Shown here one piece after another: positions 11,989 through 22,215 of a DNA stretch of 64,000 nucleotides (position 1 is its first letter; the number at the start of each line of letters is the position of its first letter). The stretch lies in the NCBI GenBank assembly GCA_030762935.1, contig CM060899.1:19424501-19488500 (forward strand), written 5' to 3'. The stretch comes from Hymenopus coronatus (Eukaryota; Arthropoda; Insecta; Mantodea; Hymenopodidae). The notes below the pieces were generated by a model, which saw only the letters and a program-made list of their open reading frames with translations, did not search any database and was not told where the DNA came from. Both the position numbers and the translations under genes were made by a program.

Positions 11989-12825
11989 AATCTGATGTGT
12001 ACCATTCACATGCCTTTCTCCATATCCTTGCAACAAATAATTCTTAAAAAGCTTATACTTCTATTTACTTTATGCTAATCAGAAAAAATTAGCAGAATTA
12101 GTCTTATTACTCGCTTCCTTGTAAGTAGAAGCGAAATAAGGGACAACCATAGGTTAAAGTGATAGTCAAAAGCTGGTTGCTATGTCAATGAAGTTCCTTT
12201 GTTTATATGGATAGGAGTTGACAAGTTCCTGTATGAGAAAAGTATACGTTTTTCATAGCAGAAACCAATAATAAGGAATGTCACAAAAACGACGAACTCC
12301 ACGAAAAAAATGTATATAACATACATTGTGTATTTTAATGTGCTCTACATTTTTTGTGTATTAAGTTTTTGTCCATCTCTTACGGTTTAGCAGTCATTCA
12401 AAATTTAGTGAAATTCATCCAGAATAAACTACTCTTCAGAGGCTATTCCCAGAAAATTCAAGATAAACATTTTATTTGTCAGGTAAATATCTTTAATATA
12501 CGAAATTTTAATCAAAATCGTTAGAGCCATTTTTGAGAAAGTCAAAATTTTCGAAAAAAAGTTCCATGTAAAAGGTAGTTGTGGGTGGGGGGGATGTTTC
12601 CTAAAATCTTCGTGTCGCATCCCTTGAAGATACTAAACTTAAATACCAAGTTTGGTATTTTACCTGCTTTTCGTTTTTGAGTTATCGTGTTCACAGGCAC
12701 ACTGACACACGGACACACACGGACCTTTTTCCGAAAATGCTTTTTTTAGATAAAGGGGACCCTAAAACATATATTTCCGTTGAAATCTCGGTATCGAATT
12801 TTTGGGTGTATCACAACAATAGTAA
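11989..12825 (+). mobile_element. PTR element, plus orientation, tail tip lost
   Basis: The head follows the previous tail by 2-3 bp. The sequence is family-like through the TCGGTATCGAATTTTTGGG block and then departs before the palindromic tail. It is the last unit of the plus-strand array. Confidence 0.8.
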
Positions 12826-13258
12826 TATTATATCGTTGTAACAATAATTGTTTTTCTGCCTAACTGTCTCCCTATAACAGCCTATGGCCAACTTCAAAAG
12901 AAGAGATTCTGCAGTTCGCCCTCAGACTCCCGAAGGCTTATTGAAAGTGCAAGAGAAGGGCGAAGCATCTGATAGAACTTTCAAGCTCATATATTTTGGA
13001 AACCGATGAAACCGGTCCACTGCTCTTTGCTTTCTAACAGAATTCATGAATAAAATTCTGTGGATAGAGCGTGGTCAAATAAAGTCACTTTAACAACTGA
13101 TGGCGCAGAGACTTTCATCCGACCAATCAGATACCTATCTGTGGTGACGTTAAGAAAATATTTCTCCACAGATATCACTGAAATTCAGTTCTCGTTCTGT
13201 GTCCAGGAGTAAAATACGTGTACCAGTCACTTGAACCTTCTAACTGTTCCACAAACAA
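12826..13258. other. Unassigned intronic sequence
   Basis: I see no coding domain, RNA gene or recognised repeat in these roughly 430 bp. Confidence 0.35.
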
Positions 13259-13730
13259 TTTTTACTTTCTCTGCATGCACTACATATGTACATAGTGTAT
13301 AGAGAAGTGTTGCACTCCACCCAAAAATTCGATACCGATGTTTCACCGGAAATACACGTTTTACGCTGATTTTTAGAAAAAGTTCTCTGTGTACCTGTGG
13401 ACAGCATAGCTCAAAAGCAAAAATACCGTTAAATACCAACTTGGTATTTAGGTTTAGTATCTTCCCGGGATGCGACACAAAGATTTTGAGAAATATCCCC
13501 CACCACACGCTTCCCTTCAAATGGAACAAATTTTGAATATTTTGATTTTCTCATAAATGACTTAAACGGTTTTGCTCAAAATACTGTATATTAAAGCTGT
13601 TTATATGGAAAATTAAATCCATATCTTGAATTTTCCGGAATAGCCTCTGAATACCTTACTTATTCTGGATGAGTTTTGCAGAATTTTGCGTAAATTGTAG
13701 ACAAAAAGAGATAGCTAAAAATTAGAAAGG
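13259..13730 (-). mobile_element. PTR element, minus orientation, cut off by satellite
   Basis: The tail end is present (TACTTTCTCTGCATGC, then ATGTACATAGTG). The element continues to the AGAGATAGCTAAAAATTA block and stops where the 79-bp satellite begins. The head end is missing. Confidence 0.75.
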
Positions 13731-14447
13731 CTCAGGAAGAAGCCTTAGTCTTGAAACCTGTTGTTCACTTGTCACGTAACCATATTGTCTCTGTAACCAA
13801 TAGGAAAGGCTCAGGAAAGAGTCCTATTCTGAAAACCTGTCGTTTACCTGTCACGTAGCCATATTGTCTCTGTAACCAACAGGAAAGGCTCAGGAAAGAG
13901 CCTTAGTCTGGAAACCTGTTGTTCACTTGTCACGTAGCCATATTGTCTCCGTAACCAATAGGAAAGGTTCAGGAAAGAGCCTTAGTCTTGAAACCTGTCG
14001 TTCACTTGTCACGTAGCCATATTGTCTCCGTAACCAATAGGAAAGGCTCAGGAAGGAGTCTTAGTTTTGAAACCTGTCGTTCACTTGTCACGTAGCCATA
14101 TTGTCTCCGTAACCAATAGGAAAGGCTCAGGAAAGAGCCTTAGTCTCAAAACCTGTCGTTCACCGGTCACGTAACCATATTGTCTCCGTAGCCAATAGCA
14201 AAGGCTCAGGAAAGAGCCTTAGTCTCGAAACCTGTCGTTCACCTGTCACGTAGCCATATTGTCTCCGTAGCCAATAGCAAAGGCTCAGGAAAGAGCCTTA
14301 GTCTCGAAACCTGTCGTTCACCTGTCACGTAACCATATTGTCTCTGTAACCAACAGGAAAGGCCCTGGAAGGAGCCTTAGTCTTGAAACCTGTCGTTCAC
14401 CTGTCACGTAGCCATATTGTCTCCGTAACCAATAGGAAAGGCTCAGT
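13731..14447 (+). repeat. 79-bp tandem satellite, about nine units
   Basis: The unit contains GGAAAGGCTCAGGAAAGAGC, GAAACCTGTCGTTCACCTGT and CACGTAGCCATATTGTCTCC. The spacing of GTTCAC between units at 13921 and 14000 is 79 bp. Units differ by scattered single-base changes. No spacer separates them, so this is a satellite and not a CRISPR array. Each unit contains a short inverted repeat, GGCTC and GAGCC, around AGGAAA. Confidence 0.9.
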
Positions 14448-14879
14448 CTAAAACTGTACTAGAGTCTGAAATTTGGCGTGCGAGAAAGCTAAATAGCAGT
14501 TGTCCATGCTGCATGCATTGTGTGGTTTCTCACTTCCTGGTGACATTGTTTATGCAGGCAGCAAAGCCTTTTACCCAGTTACCTGGCGACCCGTGAAATG
14601 TTCAGTATTTCTTCGTCAGCAGGATCACATACATTTCCCGAATGCGCAATCGCTGGAATCTGTTGAACTGAGCTCTTGGGATCTGGCCATCCAGTGTCAA
14701 CGACATCCGCTAACGTATTTTATCCGCATCGCGTCCACACAGCGGCGGCTCGTGTCCTCTATACCCTTATCAGCTATTTATGTAAATCATCAACCCACTG
14801 TAAATTATTTTGTCGTTGTTATGTTTTACCTTTTTCTGCTTGGTATATTAAATAATGTATTCCAATAGACACCGATATT
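14448..14879. other. Unassigned sequence with one 122-codon open frame
   Basis: An open frame on the plus strand at 14500-14868 starts with M-S-M-L-H and ends in a hydrophobic stretch (VVVMFYLFLLGIL). I recognise no family and see no splice or promoter support. It could be the decayed end of a repeat. A host gene here is not supported. Confidence 0.3.
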
Positions 14880-15290
14880 TCAAGGATTAAAAATGCATTT
14901 TTAAAAAAAATGTGTTTGTGTTTGGCGGTTAAAAACCAAACTTACTGCTCATGTTCAGTATCTTTCAAGGATTTGTCAGGAAGATTTTTAAGAAAATCAC
15001 AACTCAAACTACACTTTACAACGAATTGTTTCAAAAATTTTTATTTTTTTTTCAAAATTGCCTCTCACAATTTTATTACAGTGCCATAGTTTAATGTAAA
15101 ATAAATGTTTATCTGGTGATGTCTGGGAATAGCCTTAGAAACTCTCTTCATTCTATTTGACATCTACAAATTTGGTAATTGTAATTGTACTGGACAGAAA
15201 AAAAAGTATATTACATTAAAGCACATAATGTAGATATATTTTCTTGTGGAGTCAACATTTTTCGTGATTTTCCTTGTTATTTGTTTGCAT
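14880..15290 (-). mobile_element. Diverged PTR relic, minus orientation
   Basis: The order of blocks is that of a PTR (AAAAACCAAACTTACTG, ATCTTTCAAGGAT, GGGAATAGCCTTAGA, a TTCTTGTGGAGT-type block), but the sequence is far more diverged than its neighbours. Both ends are missing. This is probably an old copy. Confidence 0.6.
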
Positions 15291-15323
15291 TTCCAACACT
15301 TTTGCGGTTTTTAAAACGGTAAG

Positions 15324-15408
<85 letters not shown>

Positions 15409-16057
15409 CACTACTACTATTACTAGACACCCGCCCCAGGTTCGCACGTGTGGTTTACCTAATGAAAACATTGACACAAAATCTTCCGTTTACAAAGCGA
15501 CCATGTAATGAAATAAAATTGCAATTAAATAAGTTGATAATATTCTATTGTAATGTACAATTTTCGTTCCGGAGAGAAAATAAATAGCGCCGATGGTTTG
15601 CCGACTCTCGATCACGTAACGTACAACTGCCCATGTGAAAAACACAGTTATTCAAGGTATAGTTCACGCATTTCTAATGATTTATTGTCATTGCGAATGC
15701 AAGGCGCACGGGAAACTGAACACACTTAAATTCAAAAGGAAAGTGGCATTAGTGGTAGATATTCTTGGAATAAACACATCCTCGCCTTTGAACTTTCCTA
15801 TGATTATAGCAGATTAAATCAAATTTTTCATACTTTTTTTAATAGCGAGTCTTGTTCCGTTACAGATTTTCGGCTGATTGAAATTGGGTAGCATAATTAT
15901 TACTGGGTCAACCTTGAGCTGTAAATTGTGTGGCAGGATCCTGGCAAATCCAATGAATTTAGGAATTCCGTTAGATAATTGACGACTTCATTTGGATCGA
16001 TAGTGGAATTGATCAACTTAAATGAATACATTTGTCTATAAAATTTACTCTGATTTT
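15291..16057. other. Unassigned sequence after a diverged PTR, with a TTA microsatellite
   Basis: Includes the TTA array at 15326-15408. I recognise no gene. The 60-codon frame at 15635-15817 has no known domain. Confidence 0.35.
15326..15408 (+). repeat. TTA trinucleotide microsatellite
   Basis: About 27 uninterrupted ATT/TTA units. The poly-Ile frame across it on the minus strand is an artefact of the repeat. Confidence 0.95.
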
Positions 16058-16663
16058 TACTTTCTCTACAGGTACTATGTACATAGTGTGTAGAGAGGGT
16101 ATTGTAATGCACCCAAAATTCGATACCGAGATTCCAACAGAAATATATGTTTTGAGATCCACTAAATCCAAATAAAGCATTTTTAGAAAAATGTCCGTGT
16201 GTCAGTCCGCCTGTTTGTGTGTTGTCTGTGTGTATGTCTGTGAGTGTCTATTGGCAGCATAGCTCAAGAACGAAAAGTTCATTAAGAACCAAACTTGGTA
16301 TTTAGGTTTGGTATCTTCCAAGGATACGACACGAAGATTGTCAAGAATAACCCGCACCCCCAACCACCCTTTACATGGAACATTTTCCCAAAATTTTGAT
16401 TTTCTCAAAGATGGCTCAAACGATTTTCATTAAAATATCGTATTATAAAGATATTTACCTGGCAAATAAAATGTATATCTTGAATTTTCTGAAAATAACC
16501 TCTGAAGGATACTTTATTCACGATGAATTTTTCGGAATTTTGCATAACTGCTAAACCGTAAGAGATGGACAGAAACTTACAACACAAAAAATGTAGAGCA
16601 CTATAAAACACACAATTTATGTAATATAACTGTTTTCGTGGAGTTGGACGTTTTTTAGATATT
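16058..16663 (-). mobile_element. PTR element, minus orientation, head lost
   Basis: The tail end is intact, with GGTACTATGTACATAGTG. The sequence follows the family to the TTTTTAGATATT block, then changes abruptly to a short repeat also found near 43541. Confidence 0.8.
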
Positions 16664-16775
16664 AGGAGCAAAAGAAAGAAAGAGATTCAGAAGAAGCTTG
16701 AATGTTACTTTGTGACTTAATGAAATTCATTACTTATTTCACTTTACCCGCCACATTATAGAAGCGCTGCCATTA
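16664..16775. repeat. Dispersed repeat, about 110 bp, copy 1
   Basis: AGAAAGAAAGAGATTCAGAA through CTTTACCCGCCACA and GAAGCGCTGCCAT is shared with 43541-43649. In both places it lies next to a PTR, here after a truncated body and at 43649 just before a tail. Confidence 0.65.
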
Positions 16776-17118
16776 TTGTTATTATGTCAATGATAGATAT
16801 CCTTTCTTACTCACGCTGTTAACTGCATATGTCATTCTTTCCACACTACCTTATGGGTACGCTGACTTCGTCCTTTTCGCATTGCGATTTTCAGAAGTAA
16901 AGACATTATTAGACGTTTGGCAATGGGAAAATTCCTGTTGATATTTCTACTGGCGTCGTTTCGTTTCCACCAAGTGTTTGTCATTACACAAGTCAAAGGA
17001 AGAATTAATATCGAAAGTGTTCCCAAATATTGGTGTAAATTACAAAAACTATGCCTGGTTAAGTGAATGGGCCATTTTAGCAACTAATAACAATGTAGAT
17101 AATATGAATGTAGAGAAT
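16776..17118. other. Unassigned sequence
   Basis: I see nothing recognisable between the short dispersed repeat and the next PTR head. Confidence 0.35.
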
Positions 17119-17837
17119 CTGATGTGTTACATTCACATAACTTTCTCAACATCTCTGCAACAAATTATTGTTAAAAAACTTATTCCTCTATTTATTTCAT
17201 GCTATTCGAGAAATTAACAGAAATGGTGTTATTACCTTCTTCCTTGTAAGTATGAAACGAAATAAGGGAGTACTATAGGTTAAAGTGATAGTCAAAAGCT
17301 GGTTGCTATGTGATTGAAGTTTCTTTGTTTGTATGGACACGAGTTGACTAATTCCTGTATGATGAAAGTATAGCATTTAAAGCTGAAACCAACAACAAGG
17401 AATATCTAAAAACAATCCACTCCACGAAAAAATGTGTATAACACAAATTGTGTATTTTAACAGGCTCTTAAGTAAGTTTTTGTCTATCTCTTGCGGTTTG
17501 CCAGTTTTGCAAAACTCCATAAAATTCATCCAGAATAAATTAGTCTTCAGAGGCTATTCCCAGAAAATTCAAAATATGCATTTTATTTGTCAGGTAAATA
17601 TCTTTAATATAGACTATATTTTAATCAAAATCGTTACAGCCATTTTTGAGAAAATCAAAGTTTTCGAAAATTTTTTCCATGTAAAGGATAGTTGGGGTAG
17701 GGGAAATTTTTATGAAAATCTTCGTGTCGCATCCTGGGAAGATACTGAGCTTAAATACTAAGTTTGGTATTTAACGGACTTTTTGTTCTTGAGCTAGGAT
17801 ATACACAAACACACACACGCACGCACGGACTTTTCCA
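17119..17837 (+). mobile_element. PTR element, plus orientation, tail lost
   Basis: Runs from GATGTGTTACATTCACATAA to the CA-rich block, where it meets a minus-oriented copy at TTTTCCAACTTGG. It forms the left arm of an inverted pair. Confidence 0.8.
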
Positions 17838-18478
17838 ACTTGGTATTTAAGTTTGGTATCTTCCAAGGATGCGACACGAATATTTTCAAGAAAATCCCCC
17901 CACTCCCACTATCCTTTGCATGGAACGGTTTAGAAAATTTTGATTTTCTTAAAAATGGCTCTAAAGATTTTGATTAAAATATTGTGTACTAAAGACCTTT
18001 ACCTCATAAATAAAATGTATATCTTGAATTTTCTGGGATTAGCCTCTGAAGACAACTTTATTCTGGATGGATTTTACGGAATTTAGCATAACTGCTGAAC
18101 CGTAAGAGATGGACAAAAACTTACCATACAAAAATGTAGAGGTTGTTAAAACACATAATTTATGTTATATACATTTTTTTTTGTAGAGTTGATCGTTTTT
18201 GGGATATCCCTTGTTTTTATCTTTTGAAAAACATACTTTTCTCATACAGGAATGTGTTAGTTCCTGTCGGTACAAACAAACGAACCTCAATCACATAGCA
18301 ACCAGCTTTTGACTATCACTTTAACCTATGGTAGTCCCTTATATCGCTTCTGCTTACAAGGAAGCAAGTAATGAGACTAGTTTTGCTGATTTTTTCTCGA
18401 TTAGCATGAAGTAAACAGAAGCATAAGCATTTTGTTGCAGAGATGTAGAGAAAGTCATGTGAATGGTACACATCAGAT
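17838..18478 (-). mobile_element. PTR element, minus orientation, next to the Ig6 exon
   Basis: Begins at AACTTGGTATTTAAGTTTGG and runs to the head GTACACATCAGAT, only 84 bp before the Ig6 exon. With the preceding copy it makes a tail-to-tail inverted repeat whose arms could pair in the pre-mRNA close to the acceptor. Confidence 0.8.
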
Positions 18479-18562
18479 TTTGCTTCTTTGATCTGTCTCA
18501 AAGCAGTGGTAAGTTACTAATCTTATGGCAAGGTCCTAACTTTGGGAATGTCTCTGTTGCAG

Positions 18563-18838
18563 GACCTCCGTTTATTCGCGCGATAGGACCAGTACGAGCT
18601 GTAGCTGGCCAGGATGTGACTCTGCAGTGTCCTTACTCCGGGTACCCCATCAGCGCCATCAGCTGGGAACGTCGGGGCAAGGAGCTGCCTGTGGATCTCC
18701 GCCACGCCCGAGGGTCAGCAGGAGGTGCTCTCACCATCAGCCGCGTGGATCCAGCTGTGGACGCGGGCAGTTACGTGTGTTCGGTGAGGGGAAACAACGG
18801 GGAACTCGCTCGCCGCGAGATTCAGCTGACCGTCAACA
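18563..18838 (+). CDS. Dscam: Dscam-family receptor, exon encoding Ig domain 6
   Basis: This exon of 276 bp encodes a complete Ig domain of about 92 residues that follows Ig5 in frame. The acceptor is TCTCTGTTGCAG and the donor is GTGAGTAC at 18839. Both flanking introns interrupt a codon after its first base. Residues: G-P-P-F-I-R at the start, Cys 23 (LQCPYSGYPI), Trp 35 (ISWERRG), and D-A-G-S-Y-V-C ending at Cys 73, then EIQLTVN. The motif GYPISAISWER with P-F-I-R at the start is what I expect of Dscam Ig6, which packs between Ig5 and Ig7 in the extracellular region. The exon is clearly GC-richer than the introns. Reading frames overlapping it on either strand are shadows. Confidence 0.92.
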
Positions 18839-19017
18839 GTGAGTACGGTCCGGGTCAGGTTCCACGTCGTTTACATCCTCTCTGTCATCGGAGTATACTG
18901 CTTCCGTCCGAGTAATCCGTTCTCCCGTGTGGGAGAGAACAAAAAGAAGTTTCAATGATAAACGCATAAGGCTATGTCTTCAAATTATCTTTTGTTAACT
19001 TCGATAGGTTATATCTA

Positions 19018-19455
19018 CAGGCCGTTTGAAAACGACACCAAACGAAGATAGCAGTCCATTAGCTTACACTTTGACTTGTCCGAAACTTGATGTCGCAACT
19101 TTCAAATTCTTCTTTTTAAAGTTTTATGTGTGTTTAAAAATCCCACACATTTGGGATTAGGCAGCGAAGGCACAACGGTTGTCATACGCCACACCTACAT
19201 GCTACGTTTTCCATTACTGTCCCGCGCCGGCGTGTCTATCAAACCACGCGAATGGGACCTTTGCTACCAACCGGCATCTCTCTTAGAGTGGGCCAGACAA
19301 GTGCCATTTGGTTATGCACGATTGTCTAATCCATGGTGATTCTATGGCAGTTTTTGTATGTGCCGAATTTGGAGCTGAAAATTATATTCATGTATCACGT
19401 ACGGTATGATCAACAAGGTCCACATGTTCGTTTGGTGTCGTTTTGAAACACCCTG
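19018..19455. mobile_element. MITE, 438 bp, with about 30-bp inverted ends and TA target duplication
   Basis: The left end reads CAGGCCGTTTGAAAACGACA then CCAAACGAA. The right end is its near inverse, GTTTGGTGTCGTTTTGAAAC then ACCCTG. Both are flanked by TA (19016-19017 and 19456-19457). The interior has no transposase. TA duplication with short inverted ends fits a non-autonomous Tc1/mariner-type element. The 69-codon frame inside is not a gene. Confidence 0.75.
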
Positions 19456-19527
19456 TATAACGATCACTAGGGTTCGAAATTGCTGACCTAAAATACTGAA
19501 ATTGACTCACAGGCATAATCACCTTTA

Positions 19528-20160
19528 GTTGGATAGATAAGAGTCAGACTTGAAAATTCAATGCCATAGCCGGGATTTGAGCCACGGATCTCCCGGTCTC
19601 TAGCTGGTTGCTCTTCTACTGAGCTAACATGGCAACATGCCGGATTAGCATTGAATTTCTCAACCGACTCGCATGTTTCTCAGTAAATCAAAAAATGATT
19701 GCAAATTTTTTTGAGATGACAACCCCAATGGCGACTTACAATGTTGTAAGAACTTAAGTCCCCGGATTCACAATATAGCCAACTATTAGGGTCAATTGGT
19801 ATTCATTTAATCGTTTTTTCACACAAACTGTGTGTAGGACAGGAGTTGGATAATGAGAGTCAGACTGAAAAATTCAATTCCATCGCCGGCATTTGAATAA
19901 CGGATCTCCCGGGCTCTAGCCGGTTGCTCTACCACTGAACTACCATATCAACATACCGGTATAGCATTGAACTTCTCAACTGACTCGCATGTTTCCCGGT
20001 AAACCACAAGGTGATCTCAAATTATTTTGAGATGACAACCCCAATGGCGACTTATAATGTTGCGATTATTTAAGTTCCAGGATTCATAGTATAGCCAACT
20101 ATTATGGTCAATTGTAATAATTTTAATTGTTTTCTCATAGAAACCGAGTGTAGGACAGAA
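19528..20160 (-). mobile_element. tRNA-derived SINE, two tandem copies, minus strand
   Basis: Two units about 316 bp apart share GAGTCAGACT, AATTCAATGCC, GGGATTTGAGCCACGGATCT and GACAACCCCAATGGCGACTT. On the minus strand each has a tRNA-like head: TTAGCTCAGTAGAAGAGC (box A) and GGCTCAAATCCC (box B). The tandem arrangement is unusual for a SINE and suggests duplication after insertion. Confidence 0.75.
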
Positions 20161-20310
20161 GTTGGAAATGCAATGCTATGCCGGCATGTTGCCATGATAA
20201 CTCAGAGGTAGAGCAACCGGCTAGAGACTGGTGGATCCGTGGCTCAAATCCCCACTATGGCATTGAATTTTTCTATTCCTATTCAACTCCTGCCCTACAC
20301 GGGATTTGTG
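20161..20310 (+). mobile_element. tRNA-derived SINE copy, plus strand
   Basis: The same family as the two units just upstream but inverted: GTTGCCATGATAACTCAGAG (box A region), then GGCTCAAATCCCC (box B) and GGCATTGAATTTTT. Together with the minus-strand units it makes a local inverted repeat. Confidence 0.7.
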
Positions 20311-21337
20311 TAAGCGAACTATTAAAATTATTATAATCGTCTTTAATTTATGAAAATATGATTTATATCTCGGTAACTGAATCCTTAAACTTGACATTTC
20401 GGGTGGCTTCGCATACCTACGCTTGCTGTATTGTGGTTGCTAGAGTTGCTACAATAACAGCTGAGTAATTACCGTTTTATCGTATCTATAGACACGTGTC
20501 AATGGATAATAACTAATTATTCTTCTTATTATCATTATTGTTACTATCATTAGTATTATTAATTGAAATATAACACATCATAATACCAGGTCTTCAGATG
20601 TATTCGGCCTTTAGCGTCATTAAAGTTCAGTGAGCCCTTTGTCTCAAAGAAATGCATTCATTGTTGACTTCGTTAACAGGTTGGCTTTTGTGTGTTTTCT
20701 TAATTTATTCTGTTTTGGTCAGTTGTCATTTACTGCTGTTAAGAGAAGGAACAAGCGTTTATAGTAATGGGAAAGTTGTGCCATTAAAGTCCTCTAGGTC
20801 ACCAAAACCGTCCAATTATTTCGGTTACCTAAATGTTGTGCTTGCAAGTTTACGAGACGCAAGCGAATGTTCCAAGAGTAAACACAGGAAAGATACGATA
20901 CAAGTCCCATTTCAGTAAGGTGCCTCGAAATTATTGACATCCACCTCTTCTACTCATCGTTCGCTAGTTCTCTGCATGAGGCAATCCGTGATAATGATGT
21001 CACTCGCGGACAAACGACTGGCGGCAACGGCCGATAAATCTGAAGACTGTATATATGTTAACACATGTAAAATAGATTACGTACCTGTAATAATATAGAA
21101 TAAATGAATGCGAACTTATTTGTTACAACGAGAGAAATGAAACAGATACAAGAATGATGAAAGAAAGTGCTTTAAAATTGTAAAGGTTCAATTGGGTCCA
21201 AATGTCTTGTCATCTCGTCCTCAGGAACATCATCGTGGTCATCATGTTTCACTCTGTTGCTAATAACAGTTCTGGTGCTTAATTCAGGAACTGCTGCAGT
21301 TCGTTATATAGTTTTATCAACAAAAATAAAGGAATGT
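20311..21337. other. Unassigned sequence with one 88-codon open frame
   Basis: An open frame at 20652-20918 (plus) has a hydrophobic N-terminal segment (LLCVFLIYSVLV) that could be a signal peptide. I recognise no family and see no promoter, so I do not call it a gene. The rest shows nothing recognisable. Confidence 0.3.
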
Positions 21338-22215
21338 GCATTAGCGGTATTAATTCTGGACACTTTTTGGTTAAATTAACCTTCAAATTACAATATTTCA
21401 TTAAACTCTTGTTCAAGATTATTCTTATGTATTAAATGACAGTCAGAAAGTGCTAGCATAAACCATCATTGAATATTTTAATACTGACTATAACTTATTT
21501 GGTACTTATTGGGCTAATTTGACCCAAATTTTGAAAATATGTTATTTTATAAATATATACATATTATTTTATTTTATATTACATATAATGTGAATATTGG
21601 AATTGTTGTTGCAGTTTATAATAAGATAACTCGAAATATAGAGAAATTAATTTTTATAGTATGGCACTTCAATACTATGAACACCATACTGTTAAATACA
21701 CAGGAGTTTCCCAATTCTGAACCCCTATTATAAGAGAGTAATCATTTTTTATATTTTATATTGGATGCAATATAAACTAAACAGGATATTTTCCAATTAT
21801 ACTTTTTATTATATTTTGCATCCAATATGAAATATAAAAATAATAGGGGTTCAAAATTGGGGAAATCTCGTTTAAGATTGGTGCTCATGATGTTGAAATG
21901 TTATAATCTTAAAATTACTCGATTCCCTAAATTTTGAGCTCGTTTCTGTAATGTGATACAACTAATTTCAATTTTCACATTAGATATGATACAAATAAGA
22001 TATGTTTGTATATATTTCTAAAATAATATGTAGGTCAAATTTAACACATTAAGAGCCAAATTAGAACCAGTTTGTAGTAAAAGGTTTAGTAGTGTATTAT
22101 GCTAAAACCTCCTGATCATAGATTATCAGATAAGAATAATCCTAAATAAGAGTTTAATGAAATATTGTAGTTGAAAGTTAATTTACCAAAACGTGTCCAG
22201 TATTAATGCCACTAC
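21338..22215. repeat. Large fold-back: inverted repeat with arms of about 430 bp
   Basis: The outer ends match as inverse copies: GGTATTAATTCTGGACAC near 21350 against GTGTCCAGTATTAATGCC near 22192. Next, CAATATTTCATTAAACTC pairs with GAGTTTAATGAAATATTG. Near the centre, TTTATATTGGATGCAATATA pairs with TTGCATCCAATATGAAATAT. The loop near 21790 is only a few tens of bases. The arms are diverged but align along their length. It could be a fold-back transposon or an inverted duplication, and its RNA would make a long hairpin. Confidence 0.8.

Larger units (their letters stand above)
3420..18562 (+). other. Dscam: Intron between the Ig5 and Ig6 exons
   Basis: An intron of 15,143 bp with donor GTAAGT and acceptor TCTCTGTTGCAG. 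The frame is conserved across it: the last base of the Ig5 exon plus GA forms the Gly codon that starts the Ig6 domain. It is filled mainly with PTR copies, one SINE insertion and a 79-bp satellite. No further Ig-like exon was found inside. Confidence 0.85.

Noticed and set aside
14500..14868. A 122-codon gene after the 79-bp satellite
   Set aside because: No domain is recognisable and the composition is irregular. It lies between a satellite and a decayed PTR, so repeat origin or chance is likelier.
15277..15477. Minus-strand frame with a long poly-isoleucine tract
   Set aside because: It is the translation of the TTA microsatellite at 15326-15408.
18627..18842. Plus-strand 71-codon and minus-strand 60-codon frames over the Ig6 exon
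   Set aside because: They are shadows in other frames. The Ig frame has the Cys-Trp-Cys signature and matching splice phases.
20652..20918. A small secreted or membrane protein gene
   Set aside because: The 88-codon frame has a hydrophobic start but no family, promoter, splice or polyadenylation support. Frames of this length are expected by chance in 64 kb.
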